The notes under the pieces are model-generated. The model did not search any database and was not told the origin of the DNA. It saw only the letters and a program-made list of their open reading frames with translations. The position numbers were made by a program, and so were the translations under genes. This document shows, in pieces, positions 36,833 through 43,983 of a stretch of 51,883 nt of DNA (position 1 is its first letter; each line of letters starts with the position of its first letter). Source of the stretch: Betaproteobacteria bacterium (GTDB taxonomy: Bacteria > Pseudomonadota > Gammaproteobacteria > Burkholderiales > Ga0077523). The DNA lies in NCBI GenBank assembly GCA_025350245.1, contig JANXYG010000131.1, positions 1 through 51,883 on the forward strand. Direction: 5' to 3'.

Positions 36833-38833
36833 ATGACCGATCTCCCGCACTGGTTCTCCGAGTCCGGACCGCTCGCCGCCGCGATTCCCGGCTACAAGAT
36901 GCGCGCCCAGCAGATCGAGATGGCGCAGGCGATCGCCGACACCATCGAGGCGCGCTCGGTGCTGGTGGCCGAGGCCGGCACTGGCACCGGCAAGACCTTC
37001 GCCTATCTGGTGCCTGCGCTGCTGTCGGGCGGCAAGGTGATCGTCTCGACCGGCACCAAGACCTTGCAGGACCAGCTCTTCGGCCGCGACCTGGTGGTGG
37101 TGCGCGAGGCGTTGCGGGTGCCGGTGACGGTGGCGCTGCTCAAGGGGCGCGCCAATTACGTGTGCCACTACTACCTCGAGCGCGCCAAGCAGGATGGCCG
37201 CTTCGCCTCCCGGGCCGATGTCGGCTACCTCGGGCTGATCTCGAGTTACGCGCGCACCAGCAACACCGGTGACCGCGGCGGCCTCGGCGAGGTGCCCGAA
37301 GACGCCGGCATCTGGGCGCAGGTCACCTCCACGCGCGAGAACTGCCTGGGCGGCGAATGCCCCAACTTCAAGGACTGCTTCGTGATGAAGGCGCGCAAGC
37401 AGGCGCTCGAAGCCGATGTCGTGGTGGTGAACCACCATCTGTTCTTCGCCGACGTGATGCTGCGCGACGAAGGTGTCGCCGAACTGCTGCCGTCGTGCAA
37501 CACCGTGATCCTCGACGAGGCGCACCAGTTGCCCGAAACCGCCAGCCTGTTCTTCGGCGAGACCACGTCCACCACGCAAATGGTCGAACTGGCACGCGAC
37601 ACGCGGCTCGAAGCGGCGGCGCACGCGAGAGATTTCGCGGCGCTGCCGGCCGCCGCTCAGGCGCTGGAGAAGGCCGCGAAGGATCTGCGCCTCGCGTGGG
37701 ACGGCGAGACCGCGCGGGTGCCTGCGCAGCAGGCGCTGGGGCGGAAGGATTTCGTGGCCGCGCTGGAAACGGCGATCGGCGCTCTTGCCGCTCTCAACGG
37801 GGTGCTCGAATTCCAGGCCGACCGCAGCGAAGGCCTGCAACGCTGCTGGGAGCGTAGCTGCGATCAGCTCGAGCGGCTCAAGCGCTGGCATGAGCAACCC
37901 GACCCCGATTTCGTGCGCTGGGTCGAGGTGTTCGCGGGGTCGGTGCAACTGCACGCCACGCCGCTGTCGGTCGGCGGTATCTTCGCCCGGCAGGTGGCCG
38001 AGACCGCGCGCGCCTGGATCTTCACTTCCGCCACGCTGTCGGTGAAAGGTGATTTTCGGCACTACGTCGAGCAGCTCGGCCTCGGTGAAGCACGCACCCA
38101 GACCTGGGAGAGTCCGTTCGACTATCCGCATCAGGCATTGCTGTACGTGCCGGCGTCGATGGCCGAACCCAACACCGAGGGCTATACCCGCGCGGTGGTG
38201 GCGGCGGCGCTGCCGGCGATCATCGCCAGCGAAGGCCGGGCGTTTTGCCTGTTCACCAGCCTGCGCGCGATGCGCGAGGCGCGCGACCTCATCGAAGAAG
38301 GGTTGAAGAAACGCGGCTTCGACTACCCGGTGCTGATGCAGGGTGACGGCTCGCGCACCGAGTTGCTCGAACGCTTCCGGCGCCTGGGTAACGCGGTGCT
38401 GGTGGGCAGCCAGTCATTCTGGGAGGGCGTGGACGTGCGCGGCCCGACCTTGTCGCTGGTGGTGATCGACAAGCTGCCGTTCGCACCGCCGGACGACCCG
38501 GTGCTCACCGCCCGCATCGCGCGCATCAACGACACCGGCGGCAACGCCTTCATGGAGCATCAGTTGCCGCAAGCGGTGATCCTGCTCAAGCAGGGCGCAG
38601 GCCGCCTGATCCGCGATGAGACCGACCGTGGCGTGCTCATGATCTGCGACCCGCGCCTGATCACCAAGGGCTACGGCAAGCGCATCTGGCAGAGCCTGCC
38701 GCCGATGCGGCGCACCCGCGAGATTGCCGACGTGGAGGCATTCTTCGCTGACGTTCCGGTGGCGACCGAGGAGGTCGGGATGCGCGAATTCGAAAGCAAT
38801 CCGCGGCGTGCGGAGCCGGCCGACAGCGCCTAG
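36833..38833 (+). CDS. yoaA: YoaA/DinG family Fe-S ATP-dependent DNA helicase
   Basis: A 666-residue XPD-like superfamily 2 helicase. Walker A is AGTGTGKTF (about 48-56) and the DEAH box is at 228-231. The four iron-sulfur cysteines are Cys111, Cys171, Cys176 and Cys182 (ENCLGGECPNFKDC). C-terminal helicase motifs include SFWEGVDVRGPTLSLVVIDKLPF and QGAGRLIRDETDRGV. In E. coli, YoaA works with HolC (chi) at stalled replication forks; the damage-repair setting with ada nearby is consistent. It ends 46 bases before ada. Confidence 0.93.
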   Translation: MTDLPHWFSESGPLAAAIPGYKMRAQQIEMAQAIADTIEARSVLVAEAGTGTGKTFAYLVPALLSGGKVIVSTGTKTLQDQLFGRDLVVVREALRVPVTVALLKGRANYVCHYYLERAKQDGRFASRADVGYLGLISSYARTSNTGDRGGLGEVPEDAGIWAQVTSTRENCLGGECPNFKDCFVMKARKQALEADVVVVNHHLFFADVMLRDEGVAELLPSCNTVILDEAHQLPETASLFFGETTSTTQMVELARDTRLEAAAHARDFAALPAAAQALEKAAKDLRLAWDGETARVPAQQALGRKDFVAALETAIGALAALNGVLEFQADRSEGLQRCWERSCDQLERLKRWHEQPDPDFVRWVEVFAGSVQLHATPLSVGGIFARQVAETARAWIFTSATLSVKGDFRHYVEQLGLGEARTQTWESPFDYPHQALLYVPASMAEPNTEGYTRAVVAAALPAIIASEGRAFCLFTSLRAMREARDLIEEGLKKRGFDYPVLMQGDGSRTELLERFRRLGNAVLVGSQSFWEGVDVRGPTLSLVVIDKLPFAPPDDPVLTARIARINDTGGNAFMEHQLPQAVILLKQGAGRLIRDETDRGVLMICDPRLITKGYGKRIWQSLPPMRRTREIADVEAFFADVPVATEEVGMREFESNPRRAEPADSA

Positions 38834-38879
38834 ATTGACGACGGTAGCAACATCCAGTCAACCGTCGGAGGACAGTCAC

Positions 38880-39959
38880 ATGAACACCGCACAACGTCAG
38901 GCTCCGCTCGCCGCCGCAACCGTCGGCGATCCGCGATGGACCGCGGTCGTCGCGCGCGATGCCGCCGCGGACGGCACCTTCTTCTATTCGGTGAAGACCA
39001 CGGGCGTGTACTGCCGTCCGTCATGCGCCGCGCGGCTCGCACGACCCGAGAATGTGAGCTTCCATCCAAACCGTGCCGACGCCGAACGCGCCGGCTTCCG
39101 TCCCTGCAAGCGCTGCAAGCCCGACCAGCCGCCGCTCGCCGAGCAGCACGCGGTAACCGTGGCCGGGGTTTGCCGACTGATCGAATCAGCCGACCCGGTG
39201 CCGAGTCTCGAACAGCTCGCGCGACACGCGGGCATGAGCAGCTGGCACTTTCTGCGCGTGTTCAAGGCCGTTGCCGGCGTGACGCCGCGGGCCTATGCAG
39301 CAGCGCATCGCGCCCGGCGTCTCCGCGATCAACTCGACCAGGGCGGCACCGTGACCGACGCGATCTACGACGCCGGCTACCACTCCAGCAGCCGCTTCTA
39401 TGCGCAGGCGGACGCGGTGCTGGGCATGACGCCGTCGCGCTATCGGGCGGGCGGGGCCGACACCGTGATCCGCTTTGCCATCGGCGAGTGTTCGCTCGGC
39501 GCGATCCTCGTTGCCGCCAGTTCCCGCGGGGTGTGCGCGATCCTGCTCGGCGATGATCCGGACGCGCTGGCGCGCGACCTGCAGGACCGGTTTCCACGAG
39601 CCGACCTGATCGGCGCCGACGCCGATTTCGAGCGGATCGTGGCCCGTGTCGTGGCCACGGTCGAAGCGCCGGGGTTGGGTCTCGATCTGCCGCTCGATGT
39701 GCGCGGCACGGCTTTCCAGCAGCGGGTATGGCAGGCGCTGCGCGACATCCCGGCCGGCGATACGGCGAGCTACGCCCAGGTCGCGCAGCGCATCGGCATG
39801 CCGAAAGCCGCCCGCGCTGTGGCGCAGGCCTGCGCGGCGAATGCGCTTGCCGTGGCGATCCCGTGCCACCGGGTGGTGCGCAACGACGGCAATCTCTCCG
39901 GCTATCGCTGGGGCGTCGAACGCAAGCGCACGCTGCTGGATCGGGAAGCGAAGCGGTGA
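38880..39959 (+). CDS. ada: Bifunctional Ada: methylphosphotriester and O6-alkylguanine methyltransferase, AraC-type activator
   Basis: A 359-residue full-length Ada. The N-terminal zinc domain has YCRPSC and PCKRC (Cys45, Cys49, Cys76, Cys79); the first cysteine takes methyl groups from DNA phosphotriesters. An AraC-type helix-turn-helix pair follows (about 95-190; SSWHFLRVFKAVAGVTPRAY and SSSRFYAQADAVLGMTPSRY). The C-terminal alkyltransferase has AIPCHRVV with acceptor Cys329. GGAGGA precedes the ATG. It should activate its own operon after methylation, and a predicted DNA-repair oxygenase lies downstream. Confidence 0.96.
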   Translation: MNTAQRQAPLAAATVGDPRWTAVVARDAAADGTFFYSVKTTGVYCRPSCAARLARPENVSFHPNRADAERAGFRPCKRCKPDQPPLAEQHAVTVAGVCRLIESADPVPSLEQLARHAGMSSWHFLRVFKAVAGVTPRAYAAAHRARRLRDQLDQGGTVTDAIYDAGYHSSSRFYAQADAVLGMTPSRYRAGGADTVIRFAIGECSLGAILVAASSRGVCAILLGDDPDALARDLQDRFPRADLIGADADFERIVARVVATVEAPGLGLDLPLDVRGTAFQQRVWQALRDIPAGDTASYAQVAQRIGMPKAARAVAQACAANALAVAIPCHRVVRNDGNLSGYRWGVERKRTLLDREAKR

Positions 39960-39964
39960 AGCTC

Positions 39965-40178
39965 AGCCACTACGGCGCAACCCCGCAATCAATGCCCAGG
40001 TTTCCCTCATCCCCAGCCCTCCCAGAGGGAGAAGGGGGCCGGAGACAACTCGAGGAAGGGAGCGGTAGACATCCCGGAGAAGGGAACAGGAGACATCCCG
40101 GAGAAGGGAGCAGTAGACATCCCTCCCCTCGGGAGAGGGACCGAGGGTGAGGGACGCTGAGCAATGTCGCGAATCAGG
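39965..40178. repeat. Dispersed repeat (family 2), second copy, with expanded centre
   Basis: Reverse-complement counterpart of 30178-30325. GCGCAACCCCGCAATC, AGGTTTCCCTCATCCCCAGC, CTCGGGAGAGGGACCGAGGG, TGAGGGACGCTGAGCAATG and TCGCGAATCAGG all match the first copy read backwards. The centre has expanded into a 24-bp tandem array (40044-40119). It fills the gap between ada and the oxygenase gene and reaches to 11 bases before that gene's ATG. Confidence 0.85.
40044..40119. repeat. 24-bp minisatellite
   Basis: GACAT(C/A)-starting units begin at 40044, 40068, 40092 and 40116, exactly 24 bases apart, with a consensus close to GACATCCCGGAGAAGGGAGC. The first unit is diverged and the last is cut short where the repeat's own arm resumes. 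It lies wholly inside repeat family 2 and is absent from the copy at 30178, so it arose after the element inserted. Confidence 0.85.
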
Positions 40179-40188
40179 TGACCCTTTG

Positions 40189-40878
40189 ATGCTCCATCTC
40201 GATTGGCAGGTCATCGGCGACGACCTGCACGCGCGCGGCTGCGCTCTGGTCGAGCGTCTGCTCGCCCCAACCGAGTGCAGGGCGCTGGCCGCGCTCTACG
40301 CCGATGATCAACAGTTCCGCAGCCGCGTCGTGATGGAGCGGCATGGTTTCGGTCGCGGCGAGTACCGCTACTTCACGTATCCGCTGCCGGATATCGTGGC
40401 CGGGTTGCGGGCCGCCTTCTACCCGCAGTTGGTACCGATCGCCAACCAGTGGAATGCCGCCATGGGCATCGACGTCCGTTTCCCGGATGCACATGCGGAT
40501 TTCCTCGCCCGCTGCCATGCGGCAGGGCAGGTGCGGCCGACACCGCTATTGCTCCAGTACCGAGCGGACGACTACAACTGCCTGCACCAGGATCTGTATG
40601 GCGAGCATGTGTTTCCGCTACAGATTGCGATCCTGCTTTCAGCCCCTGGCGACGACTTCACCGGTGGCGAGTTCGTGCTGACCGAGCAGCGCCCGCGCAT
40701 GCAGTCGCGGGTTGAGGTGGTGCCACTACAGCAGGGCGACGCGGTGATCTTCGCGGTCCATCATCGTCCGGTGCAGGGCACGCGCGGCGCCTATCGCGTC
40801 AATCTGCGGCATGGTGTGAGCCGGATCCGCAGTGGCCAGCGGCATACGCTGGGGGTGATTTTTCATGATGCGGCGTAG
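40189..40878 (+). CDS. 2OG-Fe(II) oxygenase (Oxygenase-NA type, predicted DNA demethylase)
   Basis: A 229-residue double-stranded beta-helix oxygenase. CLHQDLYGEH gives the first iron ligands His133 and Asp135; the distal ligand and 2-oxoglutarate arginine come from the HHRPV...YRVNLRHGVSRIRSGQRHTLG region. The sequence matches my memory of Pfam Oxygenase-NA, a family predicted (not shown, as far as I know) to remove methyl groups from damaged nucleic-acid bases. Its place after ada parallels the ada-alkB operon of E. coli. AGGTGA precedes the ATG. The family-2 repeat separates it from ada. Confidence 0.82.
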   Translation: MLHLDWQVIGDDLHARGCALVERLLAPTECRALAALYADDQQFRSRVVMERHGFGRGEYRYFTYPLPDIVAGLRAAFYPQLVPIANQWNAAMGIDVRFPDAHADFLARCHAAGQVRPTPLLLQYRADDYNCLHQDLYGEHVFPLQIAILLSAPGDDFTGGEFVLTEQRPRMQSRVEVVPLQQGDAVIFAVHHRPVQGTRGAYRVNLRHGVSRIRSGQRHTLGVIFHDAA

Positions 40879-40955
40879 GGGCCTGACCAAGGCCACAAAC
40901 AGGGGGACATCGCCTATCGGCGAGACCGGGGTAGCATGGGGCAACGGCCCTTACG

Positions 40956-40985
40956 TTGACACACATATGTTCAAATTGGCATAAT
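40956..40985 (+). promoter_or_regulatory. Sigma-70 promoter of toxin-antitoxin locus 1
   Basis: TTGACA (40956-40961), an 18-bp spacer and CATAAT (40980-40985), with TTGGC before the -10. The likely start site, seven bases after the -10, is the A of the toxin ATG at 40993, so the mRNA would be leaderless. The spacer contains ATATGTTCA, which recurs in the promoter of locus 3. Confidence 0.75.
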
Positions 40986-40992
40986 ACTTTCG

Positions 40993-41380
40993 ATGTCGAC
41001 GCAGCAGCCTCGCAAACCCATCAAGTGGGTCGGCTCCGCCAAGCGCGATCTGGATCGCTATGCCCGAGGAGGTCAAAGACGTGTTCGGGCACGCCATCGA
41101 TCTGGCACAGGCCGGCGGCAAGCACCAGGACGCCAAGGTGTTGAGCGGCTTTGGATCAGCCGGCGTGCTGGAGGTTGTCGAGGACGATCGTGGCGACACC
41201 TACCGCGCCGTCTACACCGTCAAGTTTTCGGGCTTTGTCTATGTCCTGCACTGCTTCCAGAAGAAGTCCAAGAGCGGCATCACGACGCCGAAAGAGGATA
41301 TGGACCTGATCCACGCCAGACTCAAGGCCGCGAAGCTGGACTTCGAGGCTTCGCAGACGAAACCAGGAGCCCGCCGATGA
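40993..41380 (+). pseudogene. HigB/Gp49-type toxin, +1 frameshift
   Basis: A RelE-superfamily (phage Gp49-like) toxin of about 129 codons, broken by one extra base. The frame from ATG 40993 reads KPIKWVGSAKRDLDR; the family then continues in another frame from ATG 41060 as MPEEVKDVFGHAIDLA, YRAVYTVKFSGFVYVLHCF and QKKSKSGI. Removing the T at 41059 joins the two exactly as in the intact paralogue at 43494-43877. As a result the first frame runs on without a stop into the antitoxin gene. It is probably inactive as toxin, unless the shift is a sequencing error or translation starts at 41060. Confidence 0.85.
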
Positions 41381-41706
41381 GCCGCAAGACCGAGATGGTG
41401 ATCGAAGAAGGCAGCACCAACGTCTACACCGACCTGGGCTACGTCGACGCCCCCGAGATGCAACGCAAGTCGCAACTCGCCGCCGAGATTGCTCGCGCCA
41501 TCAAGGCCCGCCGACTGACCCAGCAAGGCGCGGCCGAGCTGCTTGGCATGGACCAGTCCAAGGTGTCACGCATCACCCGCGGCCAGTTTCGCGGCGTCAG
41601 CGAAGCCAAGCTGCTGGAACTGGTGACGAAGCTTGGCCACGATGTCGAGATCGTAGTTGGCCCGGTGCGCCGCCGCGCCGGCAAGATCGAGCTCAAGTTC
41701 GCCTGA
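41377..41706 (+). CDS. HigA-like XRE antitoxin of locus 1
   Basis: A 109-residue antitoxin with a helix-turn-helix (about 46-75; LTQQGAAELLGMDQSKVSRITRGQF) and the family's N-terminal STNVYTDLGYVDA and C-terminal LVTKLGHDVEIVV. Its ATG overlaps the toxin stop (ATGA), the normal toxin-first arrangement. It should bind the toxin and repress the shared promoter. With the toxin frameshifted, it may persist as a regulator or protective antitoxin against related toxins such as that at 43494. Confidence 0.88.
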   Translation: MSRKTEMVIEEGSTNVYTDLGYVDAPEMQRKSQLAAEIARAIKARRLTQQGAAELLGMDQSKVSRITRGQFRGVSEAKLLELVTKLGHDVEIVVGPVRRRAGKIELKFA

Positions 41707-41738
41707 TTGCGTCGGCGAGCCGCTGCGGCGGTGTCGGT

Positions 41739-41789
41739 CAGCGCCTGAAACGCGCGCAACAGGACTACGAGAGCAAGGGGCCACTATGA
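41739..41789 (+). pseudogene. Residual C-terminus of a second toxin
   Basis: Sixteen codons reading QRLKRAQQDYESKGPL then TGA, the tail expected of a HigB/Gp49 toxin (compare ARLK-type ends in the other two loci). The TGA overlaps the ATG of the next antitoxin as in the other pairs. Upstream, in frame, the sequence no longer resembles a toxin, so almost the whole gene has been deleted, leaving the antitoxin of locus 1 joined to it. Confidence 0.65.
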
Positions 41790-42124
41790 GCACAAGGCAG
41801 GACATCGCGGTCACCCACGGCACGGCGAACGTATTCGCCGATCTCGGTTACCCGGACGCGGCGGAGCGCCAGACCAAGACGCGGCTGGCCCTGGCCGTCA
41901 ACACTTTTCTGAAGGGGCGCAAGCTCAAGCCGCGTGAGGCTGCCGAACTGCTGGACATTCCCCAGCCGAAGGTCTCGGCCCTGAAGAACTATCGGCTCGA
42001 TCAGTTCTCGGTCGAGCGGCTGCTGGGGTTTCTGACCGCCTTGAATCAGGATGTCGAAATCATGATCCGGCCGCGTCAGGCGACCGCGGGTGCTGGACAG
42101 ATTTCCGTCTTTGCCGTGCAGTAA
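41786..42124 (+). CDS. Orphan HigA-like XRE antitoxin of locus 2
   Basis: A 112-residue antitoxin of the same family: GTANVFADLGYPDAAERQTK, a helix-turn-helix LKPREAAELLDIPQPKVSAL, then LGFLTALNQDVEIMIRP. Its toxin survives only as the preceding 16-codon remnant. The ATG overlaps that remnant's stop. It has no promoter of its own visible and may be read from the locus 1 promoter. It could neutralise toxins of plasmids or phages. Confidence 0.85.
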   Translation: MSTRQDIAVTHGTANVFADLGYPDAAERQTKTRLALAVNTFLKGRKLKPREAAELLDIPQPKVSALKNYRLDQFSVERLLGFLTALNQDVEIMIRPRQATAGAGQISVFAVQ

Positions 42125-42465
42125 GCCCGGCGGGAACCAGCATGCAAAGTGAGTCCATGCCCGGGCTGGCTGCGACAACCTGGAATGGCCTATCGCCGTC
42201 GGCGATGACCGACGCGCAAATGGATCTCAAATTTGTCACGTCAGAGAGTTGGGCACGGTGGATCGACATGTCCTCAATGCGATCCGCGTGAAAACTTGAT
42301 CCTGGCCCCTTTGATACGTTCCTTTGATCCTTTGGGAAGCGCCCGTCGACCAGCAGACGCGGGCACTTCGCTGCTGCCTGTGTGCCTCCAACGAGGGAGG
42401 GCGCGTTCCGGTCGAACGCAATCAAAGGCCGGGTAAAGACTTTAGGGAGGTATGTCCAGAGACGG
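42125..42465. other. Gene-free stretch holding direct-repeat copy A
   Basis: 341 bp between the orphan antitoxin and the convergent SnoaL-like gene. Apart from the repeat at 42226-42280, I see only a short GATCCTGGCCCC/TTTGATCC segment and no coding potential, promoter or terminator. Confidence 0.5.
42226..42280 (+). repeat. Imperfect direct repeat, copy A
   Basis: It starts CTCAAATTTGT, continues with TCAGAGAG, GGGCA, TCGACATGTCCTC. A second copy at 42981-43038 has the same blocks in the same order and orientation (TCGACGTGTCCTC). The two flank the SnoaL-like gene. Confidence 0.75.
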
Positions 42466-42912
42466 TCAGTTCTTGGCCAGAACGCGAGCGTTCTGGACGT
42501 GTGCCAGTCGCCATTGGCCACCTTGGTTGACGTAGATGGCGCTGTAGCGCAGGTCGTACTTGGCTGGATTGCCTTTGTTGACCAGGTCCAGATGTACCAG
42601 GCCCGTGACAACCATGACATCGCCAATCTGCCGTACCTGGATGCCCTCCCCATCGAAGCGCGAGATTTTGACTTCTCCCGAAGCGACTCTCTGCAGTATC
42701 GCCGACTTGGAATCGGACACGCCGGTCGAATGGATGTAGACCAGGTCGTCTGCAAAGATTCTCTCGAGCGCAGCGACGTCGCTCTGTACGTAAGCCGTGA
42801 AGCGTTCCTGTTCGAGCGTCTGGATATCGCCGGCGGCATCGGCAAACACTTGACCTGTGCTCAGCAGCAATAGCAGGCAGACAAACAACCGCAAGGTAGA
42901 TTGAACGTGCAT
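42466..42912 (-). CDS. Secreted SnoaL/DUF4440-like (NTF2-fold) protein
   Basis: A 148-residue protein with a cleavable signal peptide (STLRLFVCLLLLLSTGQVFA, cut near residue 25). A cone-shaped NTF2-like domain follows: IQTLEQERFTAYVQSDVAALERIFADDLVYIHSTG, then VTGLVHLDLVN and the closing GGQWRLAHVQNARV. Such domains serve as isomerases, hydrolases or binding proteins; the function is unknown here. CAGGAGGAAACC before the ATG is an excellent ribosome site. It lies alone between direct repeats within the toxin-antitoxin region, as a cargo gene would. Confidence 0.82.
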   Translation of the reverse strand: MHVQSTLRLFVCLLLLLSTGQVFADAAGDIQTLEQERFTAYVQSDVAALERIFADDLVYIHSTGVSDSKSAILQRVASGEVKISRFDGEGIQVRQIGDVMVVTGLVHLDLVNKGNPAKYDLRYSAIYVNQGGQWRLAHVQNARVLAKN

Positions 42913-42980
42913 GGTTTCCTCCTGTTGGCAATCAATCCCGTTGTCGCGGTGCGTCTGACGAGGGAGCGAAAGGGACCAGA

Positions 42981-43038
42981 CTCAAATTTGTGGACGCATC
43001 AGAGAGCCGGGCAAAGTAGGTCGACGTGTCCTCGATAG
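42981..43038 (+). repeat. Imperfect direct repeat, copy B
   Basis: Partner of 42226-42280. CTCAAATTTGT opens it, followed by ATCAGAGAG, GGGCAAAG and TCGACGTGTCCTCGAT. The rest of the 42913-43177 gap holds nothing I can identify. Confidence 0.75.
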
Positions 43039-43177
43039 AGGTTACGATTTCAGGACTTCAACCATGGTAGATTGGTGCCATGCCGATGGGATTGTCAAGG
43101 GACGACCGTGGTCCTCTTCCCAAGTGGTGGCAGGCCAGCGATGCACACAAGACGGCAACTCTGCGCTGCGGCGAGGT

Positions 43178-43513
43178 TCATGCAACCGTCAATGTCAGGC
43201 GGCCGGGCCGCTTGGACACAGGTCGAACCTTGATCTCGATGTCATAGCCAAGGCGGCTCAGGCAGTCCATCAGCTTGCGCTCCGACAAATTCGAGAAATC
43301 GCCACGCATCATGTCGGACACCTTCGGCTGAGTGATGCCCATGCGCTTGGCAGCTTCTTGTTGCGTCAGATTCAGGCGACGCATCGCCTTGCGGATCTCA
43401 ACCACCAGGCCTGTCTTGATCTGTAGCTTTTCGGCGTCGGGCAGCCCGAGGTCGGCGTAGACGTTGCCCGAACCACGATGCACTTCAACGCCGTCAACGA
43501 TCCGTTTCTCCAT
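43178..43513 (-). CDS. HigA-like XRE antitoxin of locus 3
   Basis: A 111-residue antitoxin: GSGNVYADLGLPDAEKLQIK, a helix-turn-helix LTQQEAAKRMGITQPKVSDMM, then CLSRLGYDIEIKVRPV. I chose ATG 43513, which overlaps the last 20 bases of the toxin gene, because the other antitoxins of the window begin at the matching position. It should neutralise the intact toxin and repress the promoter at 43885-43914. Confidence 0.88.
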   Translation of the reverse strand: MEKRIVDGVEVHRGSGNVYADLGLPDAEKLQIKTGLVVEIRKAMRRLNLTQQEAAKRMGITQPKVSDMMRGDFSNLSERKLMDCLSRLGYDIEIKVRPVSKRPGRLTLTVA

Positions 43514-43877
43514 TGCGTAACTCCTTTGCCCGGGCTTCGGCCACCTTGAGCCTTGCACGAACCAAATCCATATCAGCTTTTGGGGTGGCGATTCCGCGCT
43601 TGCTCTTCTTCTGGAAGCAATGCAGAACGAACACGGCTTCCTCGAACTTAACCGTGTAGACCGCTCGGTATGTGCCGCCTACATCGTCTTCCACTACTTC
43701 CAACACGCCTGCGCCGCCGAAGCCTTTAAGCGCCTTCGCTGCCTCATGCTGATCACCGAATTGAGCCAAAGGCAGCGCGTACCCGAAAAAGCGCCGAACG
43801 GCCGCAGGCAACGACATCAAGTCCTTGTGACTGCTTCCGACCCACTCCAGCGGCTTGTTTCGGTTGGTTTGCGCCAC
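43494..43877 (-). CDS. HigB/Gp49-type toxin of locus 3 (intact)
   Basis: A 127-residue RelE-superfamily toxin, expected to be a ribosome-dependent mRNA endonuclease. LPAAVRRFFGYALPLAQFG, AKALKGFGGAGVLEVVEDD, YRAVYTVKFEEAVFVLHCFQKKSKRG and TPKADMDLVRARL follow the family pattern. Two GTG codons (43880, 43877) are possible. I chose 43877 because it lies seven bases after the -10 box and because it aligns residue for residue with the locus 1 toxin up to the Trp of KPLEW/KPIKW. The antitoxin overlaps its 3' end. Confidence 0.88.
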   Translation of the reverse strand: MAQTNRNKPLEWVGSSHKDLMSLPAAVRRFFGYALPLAQFGDQHEAAKALKGFGGAGVLEVVEDDVGGTYRAVYTVKFEEAVFVLHCFQKKSKRGIATPKADMDLVRARLKVAEARAKELRNGETDR

Positions 43878-43884
43878 CACCCAG

Positions 43885-43914
43885 GTTATACATGAACATA
43901 TATTGACTCGCCAA
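43885..43914 (-). promoter_or_regulatory. Sigma-70 promoter of toxin-antitoxin locus 3
   Basis: On the minus strand: TTGGCG (43914-43909), an 18-bp spacer, TATAAC (43890-43885). The predicted start site falls on the GTG at 43877, giving a leaderless mRNA as in locus 1. The spacer has ATATATGTTCATG, sharing ATATGTTCA with locus 1. Confidence 0.7.
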
Positions 43915-43983
43915 GTCTGTACGTCGAACTCTTCTTCGGTTCAACGGTACGCGAGCGAGGCCTGTTGTGTGGGTGCGGGGCGC

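Noticed and set aside
40044-40119. CRISPR-like array
   Set aside because: The 24-bp units are directly tandem with no unique spacers, lie within a dispersed repeat, and have no cas genes nearby. They are a minisatellite.
41060-41380. A complete shorter toxin starting at ATG 41060
   Set aside because: It lacks the N-terminal KPIKWVGSAKRDL region shared with the intact paralogue and has no ribosome site. A frameshifted gene from 40993 explains the data better, though leaky initiation cannot be excluded.
42125-43177. Integron attC sites flanking the SnoaL-like gene
   Set aside because: GTTGGGC in copy A fits the attC core loosely, but copy B lacks GTT, no paired RYYYAAC box was found, and no integrase is present.
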